64,000 nt of DNA, taken from positions 496,001 to 560,000 of the forward strand of contig JBBPEB010000014.1 in the NCBI GenBank assembly GCA_039096225.1, read 5' to 3'. Source of the stretch: Blastocystis sp. Blastoise (Eukaryota; Sar; Bigyra; Opalinata; Blastocystidae). The translations under genes were made by a program, and so were the position numbers. Numbering within the stretch: position 1 is the first letter of the stretch; each line of letters opens with the position of its first letter. Below, one piece after another: positions 29,170-49,792 of this stretch. Under the pieces are notes generated by a model that saw nothing but the letters and a program-made list of their open reading frames with translations, made no database searches and was not told where the DNA came from.

Positions 29170-29465
29170 TTATTTAGAAGGAATAGAAACAAGCTTGATG
29201 GTATCTTCACCCTTTAATGTAGCGACTGACAATACCGAACTCCAGTTTTTATAGACAGCACACATTTCTATTAAAAAAATAGTTCATAAGCATAATATCA
29301 TAGCAAATGATAATATATAATGTTCACTCTATATTTTAGTTTCATACCTTCTGCAGAACTCTCCATTATTTTGAATTGTTTAGAGATATCCTCCATACTC
29401 TTGACTAATTGTTCGGATGCAGCATGTAAGGTCTTGATAAATTTGAGTTCTTCGCTCTTATCCAT
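29170..29465 (-). CDS. DAD2: DASH/Dam1 complex subunit DAD2-like
   Basis: Two exons (29465-29348 and 29267-29170) with GT-AG sites give 71 residues. The first exon is one long heptad-type helix (MDKSEELKFIKTLHAASEQL, then MEDISKQFKIM). The second starts with the DAD2 signature region, AEEMCAVYKNWSSVLSVAT, equivalent to the family's AVA.VL.NW..V...I. Length and layout fit DAD2. DASH is a ring-forming kinetochore complex that couples chromosomes to depolymerising microtubules; it is best known in fungi but occurs in several protist groups. The gene is very short and lies between CDC16 and a coiled-coil gene. The assignment rests on one motif plus a coiled coil, so another small helical subunit cannot be excluded. 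Confidence 0.6.
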
Positions 29466-29731
29466 TATATTCTTTCTATAATAAGGGATATTTAATGTTT
29501 AAAAATAGTGAAAATGAAAATGTTGTTTCCCTTATAATTTATTCAAAGTTCACCCATCAATTTGAATTTTCCCAGAAAAGTTAAATTTATTATTTCTTTG
29601 TTATTTGTGTGCTCTACATTCAGTAATTCATTCTTATTATTGCTAAGTTTTTTATAAATTGTGCTTGGTAAGGCTGTCGCGTCATCAAAAAGAACTTGAT
29701 ATATAGAATTAACTCTTCATCTACTGAAAAC

Positions 29732-30794
29732 ATGGAACCAGAACCTAATAAAGACGATGATCCTCATACTATAATGAAACAATTACAAGATAAGGCAGTA
29801 GAAGTGAATAATATACGAGCAAAACTCAATGTATGTGTTCTCTATTATTCTTAAACTGTTATCGATTATTCTTATGTCGTCGTATATAGGAGCAAAAGGA
29901 TAAATTAGCGAATTTAACTATTTCGATAGAAAAAAAAGCAAAACAAACACATCAAGCGTTAAAAGATAAAGAAAAGCAACTGAAAGAATTAGAAAAATCA
30001 TTAAAAGCGTATTTATATAGATGAATATATTTATATAATAAATAAATATTTATATAATAAATAAATAATTATAAAATAAATATATTTTTATAATAAATAT
30101 ATTTTTATAATAAATATATTTATAGACGTGAAGAAGAATTATTTCAAAGAGAAGAACAATTGAATCAGTATATAGCAAATGGTCAACAAGGAAATTACTT
30201 ACAACTGTCAAATGATTATGTATATAGTTAAATATAGATCTATATATGTATTCATGATAATTGTTACATGAAAGAATTACAATAGTTCTATTCTTTATAT
30301 ATAGTCAAAATTACAGACTCAATATGAACAATTATTAAATACTTATACTGCTTATAAGCAGCATGTTGAAGTAAATGAAGCTACTATTCAATATAACGAT
30401 CAAGGTATACATTCTATTATTAGTGACGCTTTTAATATACTCTATTTTTAAATAATAATATTTATTTTGATATATAAGGACTATATACATACTATGATTT
30501 ATTATAATATTCTATTATTTCTAATTCTAGAAAGAATTCGATTAGCTCAACAATCTCAATCGTTACAACAACGAGAGACACAATTAAATAATTGGTTTAT
30601 TGGTGAAAAGTCTAAATTTGATACTGAGTTAAATATTCAACGTCAGCAATTCTTAAAAGACAGTCAACAGGAAAAAGAATCAATTCTCAAGGGAAAAGAA
30701 TCATTAAGACTACAATCAGCAGAATTAAGAAGAAGAGAAGAACAAATTGAAAAACGTGAAGAAGAATTAGATCAAGTATATATATATAGAATTG

Positions 30795-30835
<41 letters not shown>

Positions 30836-33222
30836 TTTACATTGTTGAAATAATTAATATATATATATTTTTCTCATTTCTATATAATTAATATATATAT
30901 ATATATTTCTCATTTCTAAATAATTAATAAATATAGTCTGAGACCGCAATTCAGACTCGTCTGAAGGATATTGAAACTGCTGAGTCTTCTTTAAATTCTA
31001 CAAAACGTGAGTATGAAGAGAGATTGTTAAGTTTAGAAGAAGAGAAGAAACAAGTAGAGCAGAGAGAATTAGATATTGATAATATCATTAAAGAAAAAGA
31101 AAGTATATTCATAGAGTGTTTATATAACTATATATGCATTATTATTGTTTATTATTAATAGTCATAATCTTCTGTTTTATATTATTCAAATTAATACTAT
31201 TTATTTTTTATAATACTATGTTTATTTACGTATAATATATATATATATATATATATTAGATTCCTTATTAAATGAAAAGAAAGAAATAGAAGAACAACGA
31301 AGATCTTATTTACAAAAGAAAAATAATGATGAAAAACAACTTCTTGAAAAACAGAAAGAACTAGAATCAAAATCAATGTTACTTGACCAAAGGGAAAAGA
31401 AAATAGATTCTTCAGTATCTTGTTATTATTATATCTTATTATTATAAATCTTTTTATTATGGTTATTATAAATCTTATTATTATGATTATTATTATTATA
31501 AATCATTTATTATTATGATTATTATTATTATAAATCATTTATTATTATGATTATTATTATTATTTTTTTTTTTAATTTTTTATTAACATTATTATTATCA
31601 ACCATATTAAAAAACATTATTGTAATAAATCTATTGATGTCTCTTACATATATATTGTATATTATAAAGGAATCAGAAATGGTACAGAAACGACAAGAGT
31701 TACTTCAATTCATCGATCAAGTTAAACAAGGACATGAATCAGTTATTCAGTCTGAATATGACTTAAATCAACTGAAAAACGACTATAAGAAGAAACTAGA
31801 TGAATTGAATAACCGTGAACAAACCATATCAACACGTGAAAAAGATGCCTTTGAATTGAAATCAAATTATGATCATGTATATAATTAATCTCTCTATTTA
31901 TTATTATTATATTTATTAATATTATATTTATTATTATATTTATAATGTTTTATTATTATATTTAATAATATTTTTATTATTATATTTTTATTATTATATT
32001 TTTATTATTATATTTTTATTATTATATTTTTATTATTATATTTTTATTATTGCTATTATATTATTATTCAATATTTGACTTCTAATTATATATATATATT
32101 CATATATGAGTTTATGTATATACATATATCAATTCTAGTTACTAGATTCTTATTCACAATTAACGAAAGTGAATGAGTCCTTGAAACAACAATTATTAGA
32201 TCAAACACAAAAGAATAATGAGATATCTCAACAATCTAATAAGAATAATGAAGTGATTTCGTATTTTCAAACTCAAGCAGAATTAGAAAGAAAGAATAGT
32301 GAACAATTAAAATCTACGTTTTTATCCTTATCTTCTCAACTTCAAGAGAAAGATGTTTCTTTAGAACAAGCCACAAATTCTATTAATGAATTAAACCAAA
32401 TAATTCTAAATCAAAAAGAAATTATTGATAAACAGAATAACGATATATTTACACTTCAACAACAAGTCACTCAAACTTCAAATACATTAGATGACCTACA
32501 TAAAGAATATACACAATTAAGAGATTCGTTCTATGAATATAAAAAACAAAACGCTCTAACGGTGGCACCTAACCAAACAGAAAAACGTATTATTTTATTA
32601 TTTATTTCATTATATATATTATTTATATTATCTATTTATTATATTATTTGTTTGTATATTTTTATTATTAATTATTTTATGTTATTAATTGTTATATTTT
32701 TATTTTATTTTATTTTATTTTATTTTATTTTATTTTATTTTATTTTATTTTATTTTATTTTATTTTATTTTATTTTATTTTATTTTATTTTTTGGATTTA
32801 TATATATTTTATTGTTTAGATTATTTTTTAGATATACAAATATATTACTTTTTTATATCAACATACATATATATTAAGATCCATAATATATTTTATAAAT
32901 AACTTCATTATAATATTTTATTATTAACTATAGAGACTTCTTCTGGTCCTCAGTTTATTACTACTGCTCCTACCCCATTTTCTACGAATACTTCCTTTCT
33001 ACCTCCCTCCGTTCCTCTTACGATACCATCACAAGTATACAAGTCATTCATTCAACAAAAAGAAACTCAAAATCAGGGAAATTCATTATCCAATAGGAAT
33101 AATAATAATTCAGCAACGACCAATCAACTTGTTACTGTTCCAAATCAACGTATATTTAAAATAATTATAATCCTATTTAAAATAATTATAATCCTATTTA
33201 AAATAATTATAATCTTGTTTAA

Positions 33223-33313
<91 letters not shown>

Positions 33314-34008
33314 AGAATAGCATATATATGTATATAGAGATTTCTCCTGATTATATTTCTGTTTCATATAAATCACTCAAATCCAGATATATTAATTTTA
33401 CATCCATAACCAAGGATATCATACCTAAATTAAAACAGCATTGTATTTATTTATTTAATTCATCTATTTATTTATTTATTATTTTTATTAATCAATTTAT
33501 ATATTTTTCAATTTATATATTTTTCAATGCATGTAAGTCATCATTATATATATAGATAATAATCAACTACCTCCTTCTGTTCAGCAACTTATTGATTCTA
33601 TCGAACGTGAAAAGAATGGATTTGACAGTATTATGTCTCAATTCAGTCAAAGTTTACTTCAACCTGTTTCATCAACTTCGTTACTTCAACAAATGAATTA
33701 TATTCAATCACTAAATCCTATTTTAGGGCATATTGATACTTATTTATCGTCACTTCAAGAACAAGCAAGAAAGAATGGAATTTCAACATCACATATCTCT
33801 CTCTCTGATGTATATATATATATTGAAATTCATCTTTATATAGAACTATAATTAATATTCTTATTATACATATCTATTTAATTCTCTATAGTCTTCAGAT
33901 ATGTCGTTAACACTTGATACTGACACATCAAACACACAATCATTCTCTATAAATCAAAACACATTAACACCAATACATGAAGAATCACAAGATTCAAATA
34001 ATAACTAA
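29732..34008 (+). CDS. Long coiled-coil protein, unknown function
   Basis: About 13 exons; clear ones include 29732-29829, about 29890-30008, 30305-30404, about 30531-30774, about 30937-31100, 31671-31874, about 32139-32588, about 32934-33149, about 33556-33808 and 33894-34008. It begins MEPEPNKDDDPHTIMKQLQD and is almost entirely heptad-rich: LRRREEQIEKREEELDQ, LNNREQTISTREKDAFELKS, LDQTQKNNEISQQSNKNNE and ERKNSEQLKSTFLSLSSQLQ. The repeated NREQ/KREE motif is common in centrosomal, ciliary and golgin-type coiled coils. After about residue 600 it becomes Ser/Thr/Pro/Asn-rich (TTAPTPFSTNTSFLPPS), then a short helical region with SIEREKNGFDSIMSQF and PILGHIDTYLSSLQEQA, and an Asn-ending tail. 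No named family is recognised. Some exon edges are uncertain. Confidence 0.65.
32695..32792 (+). repeat. (ATTTT)n pentanucleotide array in an intron
   Basis: About 19 perfect ATTTT units inside a coiled-coil gene intron. It is the only pure pentanucleotide array of this type in the window. Confidence 0.9.
33219..33312 (+). repeat. (ATT)n array in an intron
   Basis: About 31 perfect ATT units, preceded by three copies of a TTTAAAATAATTATAATC unit at 33157-33215. Both lie in one intron of the coiled-coil gene. Confidence 0.9.
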
Positions 34009-34341
34009 ACTATATTATTCACTACTAAATATATAGAAATGATATAGTCTTTTTTAACTATTATTCGCAATATTTTTTTCTTTTCTTATTCTATTATTAG
34101 AACTATAATTTTTCTTTTTCTTTTTGTTTTAATTTTATATACATAAAACTTAAAATTGTTTCTTTTTTATTTTTTGCTCTTTCTTTTTTTTTAACTTTAA
34201 TTTAAAACTTTTGTGGTTGTTAAATATCATTACATCTTCCTAAATATGGTAACAAATAATTTACATAAACAAATATATCATTTAACTCTTTAGAAAGTGT
34301 TTTTAAAAGTGAATATACTTTTTTTTTTAAATCTTGACACC
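34009..34341. other. Intergenic region between two plus-strand genes
   Basis: T-rich spacer of about 330 bp after the coiled-coil gene. No gene or repeat of note. Confidence 0.45.
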
Positions 34342-34886
34342 ATGAATCTTCAATGGGATTCGTTCTTTTCTTCATTAGTATATAGTACTTTTATACTGTT
34401 GGTAAATAATACTATAAATCCTCATCTATTTTAGAATCAAAATGATGGTGTACAAGGAATCATGTTTATCTCCAAACGAAATGATGTACTATACTCAACT
34501 AAGCAGTTAAAGAATATGGAGATACCTTATTCACTCTTGAATGATCTTTTTGTATTGAACGATGAAAACGATATGGTTGCATTTTCTTTTGATAATCAAC
34601 TTTTTCGAATCATAGATTTCAGTGGAGATAAAGTGTATGATGAAAATTTATACTTATTATTAATTATTGTCTAATATATTCTATTATGAATCACCATAGA
34701 CTTGCCATTACGTCCCCAATTGGAAAACAAATTGGATTATATATATTATTAACAAGTTTTGGATATTTAATTATTGAGATGGAATGGTATATATTAATAG
34801 ACAGTTATACTTTTATACTTTTTATTATTATTATAGTTTATCTTGTTATTATTATGAATAATAATATTATTATTATTAATAAAAAC

Positions 34887-34924
<38 letters not shown>

Positions 34925-34999
34925 ATATGATTTAGGAATCCAAGAGCCAATTCATGTGAAATACTAACAAAAGCCAATGAAATAATACAAAACATATAA
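34342..34999 (+). CDS. Small alpha/beta protein, possibly roadblock/LC7 or profilin-like
   Basis: Four exons (34342-34377, 34435-34634, 34700-34786, 34936-34999) give 128 residues. The order of elements is an N-terminal helix (MNLQWDSFFSSL), strand GVQGIMFISKRNDVLYS, helix, strand DMVAFSFDNQLFRIIDFSG, strand KVLAITSPIGKQIGLYILLT, strand FGYLIIEME and a C-terminal helix. This alternation and length resemble roadblock/LC7 proteins such as Ragulator LAMTOR subunits, or profilin. No residue-level signature settles it. The donor at 34635 (gtatga) was preferred over one two bases earlier because only it keeps the third exon open. The last intron contains a short (AAT)n tract. Confidence 0.5.
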
Positions 35000-35524
35000 T
35001 CCCAACAATATTAAAATAGAAATATTAAAAAAATCTATATATATAAATACAAAAACTATATAAATAATCACTTAGAAGAGGGTTGCATTCTAATATTTTA
35101 AAAAGTATCAGAAAATAATAGAACAACACTAAAAATAGAATGATACTAAAAAAACTATATCTATAAAAAAGAATACATATAAAAACAGGATTGTTTGTTT
35201 GACAAGGTACAAATTAAATAAAGAAAACTAATAAAGATAAAGAGAATAACAAGAGAACATCATGATATGTATAGACAACAGATTGTCAACAAATAATAAA
35301 ACAAAAAAAAACATTAAATAGAATAAAAATAAATAAATATATATGTATATAAAAGTTATATCATACATACACACACTAAGAAAAAGACAATGCTCGCATA
35401 TATACATCAATAACAACGCAAAAAGCAAAATAAAAATGATTCCAGAGAGAAAAAAAGAATTATAAATACAAACAACTCTGTAATATAAGAATAGGATGAA
35501 CAAGAAAATAAGAGTCAAATATTA
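35000..35524. other. Intergenic region between convergent genes
   Basis: About 525 bp, A-rich on the plus strand, presumably holding the 3' untranslated regions of both neighbours. The minus-strand frame 35228-35518 is Phe/Leu-rich and not supported. Confidence 0.45.
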
Positions 35525-39118
<3,594 letters not shown>

Positions 39119-40548
39119 TTTATGTACAAAAAGAAGACATCTTCAATTTAGTTTAAAATAACCACGAAACAATCTCCCATATTGAGTCATTTTTCTAAAA
39201 CAACAACGTCATCTGGACTCTTCTGCTTTTTTTCCTGGTTTCGTTTAAGTTTAAAAGATTTAAAAAATTTAAATTATGAAAACATAGTTAGTTCGACTTG
39301 TTTATATGTGAATAACTATAAGAAAATGGATTCAGTTATAAAAAAAGAAATCTTTGTTTTCCAATAATCTTAAAATGGATTATTTTATATGTATTGACGT
39401 GTTACATATGTTATTTTGATTAAGATAGTTTTGCTATAAGAAATAAACATTGAAAATAAGTTGAAAACATTGAAATTTATTTTCTTTTTCACATTTTGGG
39501 TTGGATTTGATTAACTTGTTATGATGTATAATTGTTTATATCCTTATTGGCATGGGAAGATTTTATATTATATTCAAAATATCAAAAGTTATATTTTTGT
39601 TATGTGATGATAATGTTGAAAATGGCCTGAAAATAAATAGAATGAAACATAAGGAATTCAAAACATATTTTTTTTATTAACTTGATATAAATATAACAAA
39701 GAAATATATAAAAGAATTGAAAATTTTATAAAAATTTCTTTTTTCTTTCTGATTTGTTGAGTATACTCGATAAATCATTTGATTATGGGCTATTTTATTT
39801 CTAATGTTTTTCTGTCATTTCTTTATGGACAATTATGAGAATCAAGAACATTTTTGAAAAATAATTACTTTTTGTTATTCTTTATTTTTGTTATTACTAG
39901 GAATCCACTATGACCAATACATATAAAAAAATTGTGACGTATCAAACTCCAGTTTTGTCACTTGATTTGTGAAAGATTGTTACTTTATAGCACGTTTTAT
40001 AGGTTTGTTATTATGAAAAACTTCATAGCAATATGTTAACGATAAAAACATTAGAAAATGACACTATGTGAAGAATAATGTTATAAACGTCAATAAAAAT
40101 CATAGCAACCTAATGAATAAAAAGCAAATATCTTTGTATAATTAATTTACAAATTATTTATTAATGACAATATAAAGTGATCAACAATATATTTAGAAAA
40201 GAAAGCCTATTTAAAAAAAAAAAAGAAAACAACATGTTTTTTCAAAAAGAACAATACAATAATGAAGATTTCCTCCATTCAGAGCCATTCATTGATTAAA
40301 ACGGCAAATAATTGAGAAATGATTCGTTTATTGGTTCCTAAGAAATCCCCTTTTTCTCCTTTATCCATGTAGCCAGAAGGAAAACAAAATTTCCCGTATT
40401 TTTTGAAGAAGAACCGTGAAAGTTCGTCTCTAAATAGCACAGAGAATTGAGTGGTAACCTGTTCTTAAAATAGGGAAACCTGTCTCTTTCTTTTTTTTAT
40501 TTTATAATTATTCATTCTTATCTCTTTGTTGTCCATCTAAATAGAACA
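39119..40548. other. Intergenic region, about 1.4 kb, between divergent genes
   Basis: No convincing gene, repeat or RNA. It is less repetitive than the introns and somewhat richer in G and C near 40240-40450, just upstream of the aminotransferase. Confidence 0.45.
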
Positions 40549-41221
40549 ATGCTTGCTGCTACTAGTATACTATAGATAAGTTGATATTAATTATATATTA
40601 GAGCTTCGTTATCTTGCTTCCTTTAAGGTTCCTGCTAGATTCTTTTCTGTTTCTCCTTGGTCTAAAAGTCCCTTCCCCATTGCTGATCCCATCTTTGAAC
40701 TTCAAGAACAATTTAATGCTGATAAAGATCCTAGAAAACTTATTTTAGGTATTGGTGCTTATCGTGATGATAATGGAAAACCTTGTGTTCTTCCTTCAAT
40801 CAGAGAAGCTGAACGAAGAATTACTGGTAAGTGTGATCATGAATATTCTACTCTTGCTGGTATTCCTGAATTTAATGACTTAGCTGCAAAATATGCTTTT
40901 GGAGCTGATTGCAAACCCTTAAAACAAAATAGAATTGCTACTTGTCAAGCTATTTCTGGTTCAGGTGCTCTTCGTCTTCTTGCTCAATTATTTGTTGATG
41001 AAGATTATTGTAAAGAAATTTATCTTCCTAAACCAACTTGGGCTAATCATAATGTTATTTTTGAAAAGACTGGAATTAAATGTAAGAGTTATAGATATTT
41101 AAATCCTGATAGACCTGTTCTTAATTATGAAGGAATTCTTGAAGATATTGATTTAGCTCCTGAAGGTTCTACTTTCTTCTTCCATGCTTGTGCTCATAAT
41201 CCTACTGGTATATTATTATAT

Positions 41222-41316
<95 letters not shown>

Positions 41317-42245
41317 TATATATATATATTTATTTATTATTATTATTCTATATAGGTGTTGATCCTAGTCATAAACAATGGGATCAAATCTCTAAACATA
41401 TTCGTGATAAGAATCATCGTGTTATTTTTGATGCTGCTTATTTAGGTTATGCCTCCGGAAGTATTGATAATGATGCCTATTCTATTCGTAAAGTATATAT
41501 ACTATATACATATATTATATTCCTATATACTATTTCTATTCGTATGATTTTATTATCAATATATACTATTTTCAATAAATGAATAGTTCGTTGATGATGG
41601 TCATTATCTCGCTTTATGTTTATCATTCTCCAAGAACTTTGGTCTTTACGGTGAACGTGTTGGGTGTACCTCTATTGTATATATTTATTTTATTTTATTT
41701 TATTTTATTATATTATTATATTATATTATATTATATTATATTATATTATTATTATATTATATTATATTATTATTATATTATATTATTATTATATTATATT
41801 ATATTATATTATAAACTATTATATTATATAGGTATGTGAAGATTATGATGAGAAGAAGAAGGTTCTCGAACAATTAAAATGTGCTGCTCGTTCTCTTTGG
41901 TCTCTCTCTCCTCTATATGGTGCTAGATTAGTCTCTGAAATATTAAGAGATCCTAAACTTTATAAACAATGGGAGGGTGAATGTCGTCAAATGTCTGAAA
42001 GAATAAAGAGTATGAGATATTTATTAGTTGATAACTTAGCTAAATGTGGTAGTGCTAAGGATTGGTCACATATTACTAATCAAATTGGTATGTTTAGTTT
42101 TACTGGCTTATCTCCTGAACAAATTGATCGTTTAAGAGAACAATATCATGTATATATCTTAAGAAATGGCAGAGCCAGTGTTTCGGGTATTAATACTCAT
42201 AATGTGGAATATATTGCTAAAGCTATGCATGAAGTTACCAAGTAA
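40549..42245 (+). CDS. GOT2: Mitochondrial aspartate aminotransferase
   Basis: Five exons (40549-40564, 40602-41207, 41356-41492, 41587-41676, 41832-42245) give 420 residues. The first exon is only 16 bp. Residues 1-25 (MLAATKLRYLASFKVPARFF) form a basic, acid-free presequence, so a mitochondrial location is likely. Family motifs are all present: GIGAYRDDNGKPCVLPSIRE, EYSTLAGIPEFN, ISGSGALRLLAQL, PT(W)ANH, ACAHNPTG, FDAAYLGYASG with the PLP-ring Asp and the Tyr, and SFSKNFGLYGERVG with the Schiff-base lysine K269. C-terminal GMFSFTGL and RASVSGIN contain the substrate-carboxylate Arg region. The enzyme interconverts aspartate and 2-oxoglutarate with oxaloacetate and glutamate and feeds the malate-aspartate shuttle. 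Codons favour GGT, GCT, CGT and CTT, as in a highly expressed gene. Confidence 0.93.
41213..41318 (+). repeat. (TTTA)n array filling an aminotransferase intron
   Basis: About 26 perfect TTTA units begin five bases after the donor at 41208 and run almost to the acceptor at 41355. Confidence 0.92.
41695..41812 (+). repeat. (TATTA)n-type array filling an aminotransferase intron
   Basis: TTATA, TTATTATTATA and TTTTA units fill the last intron. It is a different repeat from that in the previous long intron of the same gene. Confidence 0.85.
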
Positions 42246-42568
42246 AGTCATGTCGACCTATACACTCTATAAATAATACTTTATATATATTCTATATTGT
42301 TGCTAATTAACCATTATTTTATTCTTAAAATGCTTGTATCGTAGTTTTATTACATTTAATTTTTATTTTATTTTTTTAAATTTTTTTTGCATTTTCTTTA
42401 ATTTTGTTTTTATTTTTAGATTCTATATGTTTTACTTTTAACCTTATAAAAGACTATTTGTACATATAACTCGTTGTGTTGTTTTATTGATTTGATATTT
42501 ATTTCTTTACAATAATATAAAAATAAAGACTTTATACAAACAATTATTTATATATATGACATATTATA
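42246..42568. other. Intergenic region between convergent genes
   Basis: About 320 T-rich bases between the stop codons of the aminotransferase and CTF18. Nothing else is seen. Confidence 0.45.
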
Positions 42569-47309
<4,741 letters not shown>

Positions 47310-49092
47310 TGTTCCTATACTACATATATTATTTAAATCTAAAATTAATTCTCAATTACTTTTTTTTAAAGAGGTTTAAGTTTTGAAATTTGTACAGACT
47401 TTTTCTATTTTTCTAGTCATTACGACATAATATTCGTGATTCTTAAAAATAAAACAGTTTTCATTTTTTTTTGTTCCCACCACTTCCTAGAAAACGAGGG
47501 AACAAATTTGATGTCCATTCTATCAACATAAACATCAATAATGTGCGATCTATATATATCTTGATATTGAACATGCATAAATGTATAAGAAGATATATAG
47601 ACTCTTTATGACAAAAGTTTTTAAATATACTAATTCAATTTTATTGAAATAAAATGATTCCCTTTACAAAAAAAAAAATGATGAAAATATGAAACTATAC
47701 TATGCAACATAATAAATATTGTTTTAAAAAATATAATATTTGTTTGAAACACAGTATAATGGGTATATTATGATATTTCGACTATATATGGACATTTTAT
47801 TTTACTCATAATACTTAGTGTATTCCCAAAAGAGAGTTGATTCATAATTTCTTTCATGAAGAAAATGTTTAAAGTAGTTTTAGTCAACAAATGTGTATAT
47901 TCTGAAGAAATTATAGTCATATATAAAAATTGAATAATTCTTTTAATACACATATGCATTATCATTCAATACTAGAAAAATGAATATTCCATAATCCAAC
48001 AGATCAACATATATCTACGATGACTCCTTAAATGATCATTATTTAACATAAATATTTAATAATATTCATTGACCTCACTAGACTAGACAGATAATATTAA
48101 ACAGAACACATTATAATAATTCTTTGATGAAAAATAGTATATAAATCGAAAATTAATTCCAAAACACGTTGTTTTTACATACTGTTCTTATTTATTCAAT
48201 GTCTACATCCTATGTAGTTTTTAATATGCCTAATAAAAATGGTTCTTTGAAGACGTTAAGAATCGTAAAAGTAGAATCGCATTCGTAAATGCATTAGAAA
48301 TGATATTATTACGTTTGGTATATTATTTACTGATTACTTGACTAAAAATAAGACTCGAAATGTATACTGTTAACATGTAGTTTTTCGAACGACGACCTAT
48401 ATCAAAATACTGAATAGGCTATAATCAATAAGGTGTATGAAGGATGCTCATGATCATGAATTTGCTGAATAGATTTCACATAGTTCGAAGCTCATGATCT
48501 TTTTAGTGACTGGTTAGAATCTAGTAATCTAGTTGCAAAATATAATATGAGCTATTCTCTATAAATAGAAAGTAGTCCCATAAGAATGTGACCAGTCACA
48601 TTCGAGGAATTAGCAAAAAATGAATAAATAGTATTTAATTATTTTAGAGAGCATAAACAATATACATAGATAGATTGTAGCAAATGAGATAAATTTAGAG
48701 ATGATTTGAAGATTTTAGTAGATATAAATATAGTAAGATGAAGCATGTTAATTAATTGTTGACACATCATATAAAGAATAAATATGCAAACAAATAGATC
48801 TATCATGTTCAATAAGGTATTTGAACATTTTGATTTGAATTCATGTTGATTAATGTGGTTCATTTTCATAAAATGATTTCGTTTTTGATTAGAAAAGGAT
48901 GTATATAAGAGTTATAGATGATATTAAGAATTTGGAGTTGATATATCTAGTATTTCTAGAAATTGTTGATTCCTCAATTTGAGCTAGAAAGATGGATATT
49001 TGTTGATAATTATATATTGAATGAATGAATAATCATAGAAACCTAGTTATTGGATACATTTACTCTCTATAGAATCAACAAAAAAGAAATTA
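47310..49092. other. Intergenic region, about 1.8 kb, upstream of CTF18
   Basis: Less repetitive than average. Minus-strand frames at 47768-47965 and 48639-48869 are short, lack splice partners and look like chance. I see no RNA gene or transposon end. Confidence 0.45.
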
Positions 49093-49266
49093 ATGGACGA
49101 TGATACTTGTTTGGAAATAATAACGCATTTTATAACTAATAACAACATTGCACAACAAGAGAACGCTCTAAATCAGATGACTCTGATACTACAAAAGCAG
49201 TAAAAGATCAAATGAATGAACCCAAATGGGGAGCAGAGTCTCTTGAGTACTATTGACCCAATACAG
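49093..49266 (+). pseudogene. Possible short decayed coding segment
   Basis: An ATG at 49093 opens a 36-residue frame of good composition (MDDDTCLEIITHFITNNNIA, then QQENALNQMTLILQKQ, stop). Overlapping it in another frame, TTKAVKDQMNEPKWGAESLE continues to 49247. Two coding-like frames that abut through a shift suggest a decayed gene or a gene with an unrecognised intron; no GT donor sits at the right place. Chance is also possible. Confidence 0.22.
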
Positions 49267-49792
49267 ATCAACATGAAGTTATTATTCTTTAAAAAGTTAA
49301 TCTTCTTAGTCTATTTTTATTCGTTTTCAAATGCAGTAAACATCTAAAAACAAAATAAAAATGAAATTGAAGTCTCTCTTCCAAAAGAGAATGCTAGAAG
49401 TCTTTCTTAGATGCGTCATTCGACTCAAATTCTGGACCACACATTCATGATCTTGTTTATTCATCGAAAATCTGCTAAAAACAATTAAAAACCAAAAATA
49501 GTTGGTTTTTACTGCGAAATTTCGATAAAAAACAAATTTCCATAAAACAATTTGAAAAAGTCTCTATGTTTTGTTTTTTCTTTAGGAAATTGATCTAAAC
49601 ATGAATTCTGACCTTAATTGATGTAATTATGACGAACTCTTAATAATCCAATCAATAATCAGATGATTACAAAAGCAACAAATTTCAAGGATTGGTCAAT
49701 TTTGAAGAAAACGAAATGATAAGAACTGGGAATGTTACATATTTAATTTGTTTTTCTATAAAAAACTATTTTCTTTTACGAATAATTTCATT

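Noticed and set aside
47768-47965. Minus-strand frame of 65 residues, and another at 48639-48869
   Set aside because: Short, isolated, without splice partners or a recognisable motif; they lie in the long spacer upstream of CTF18.
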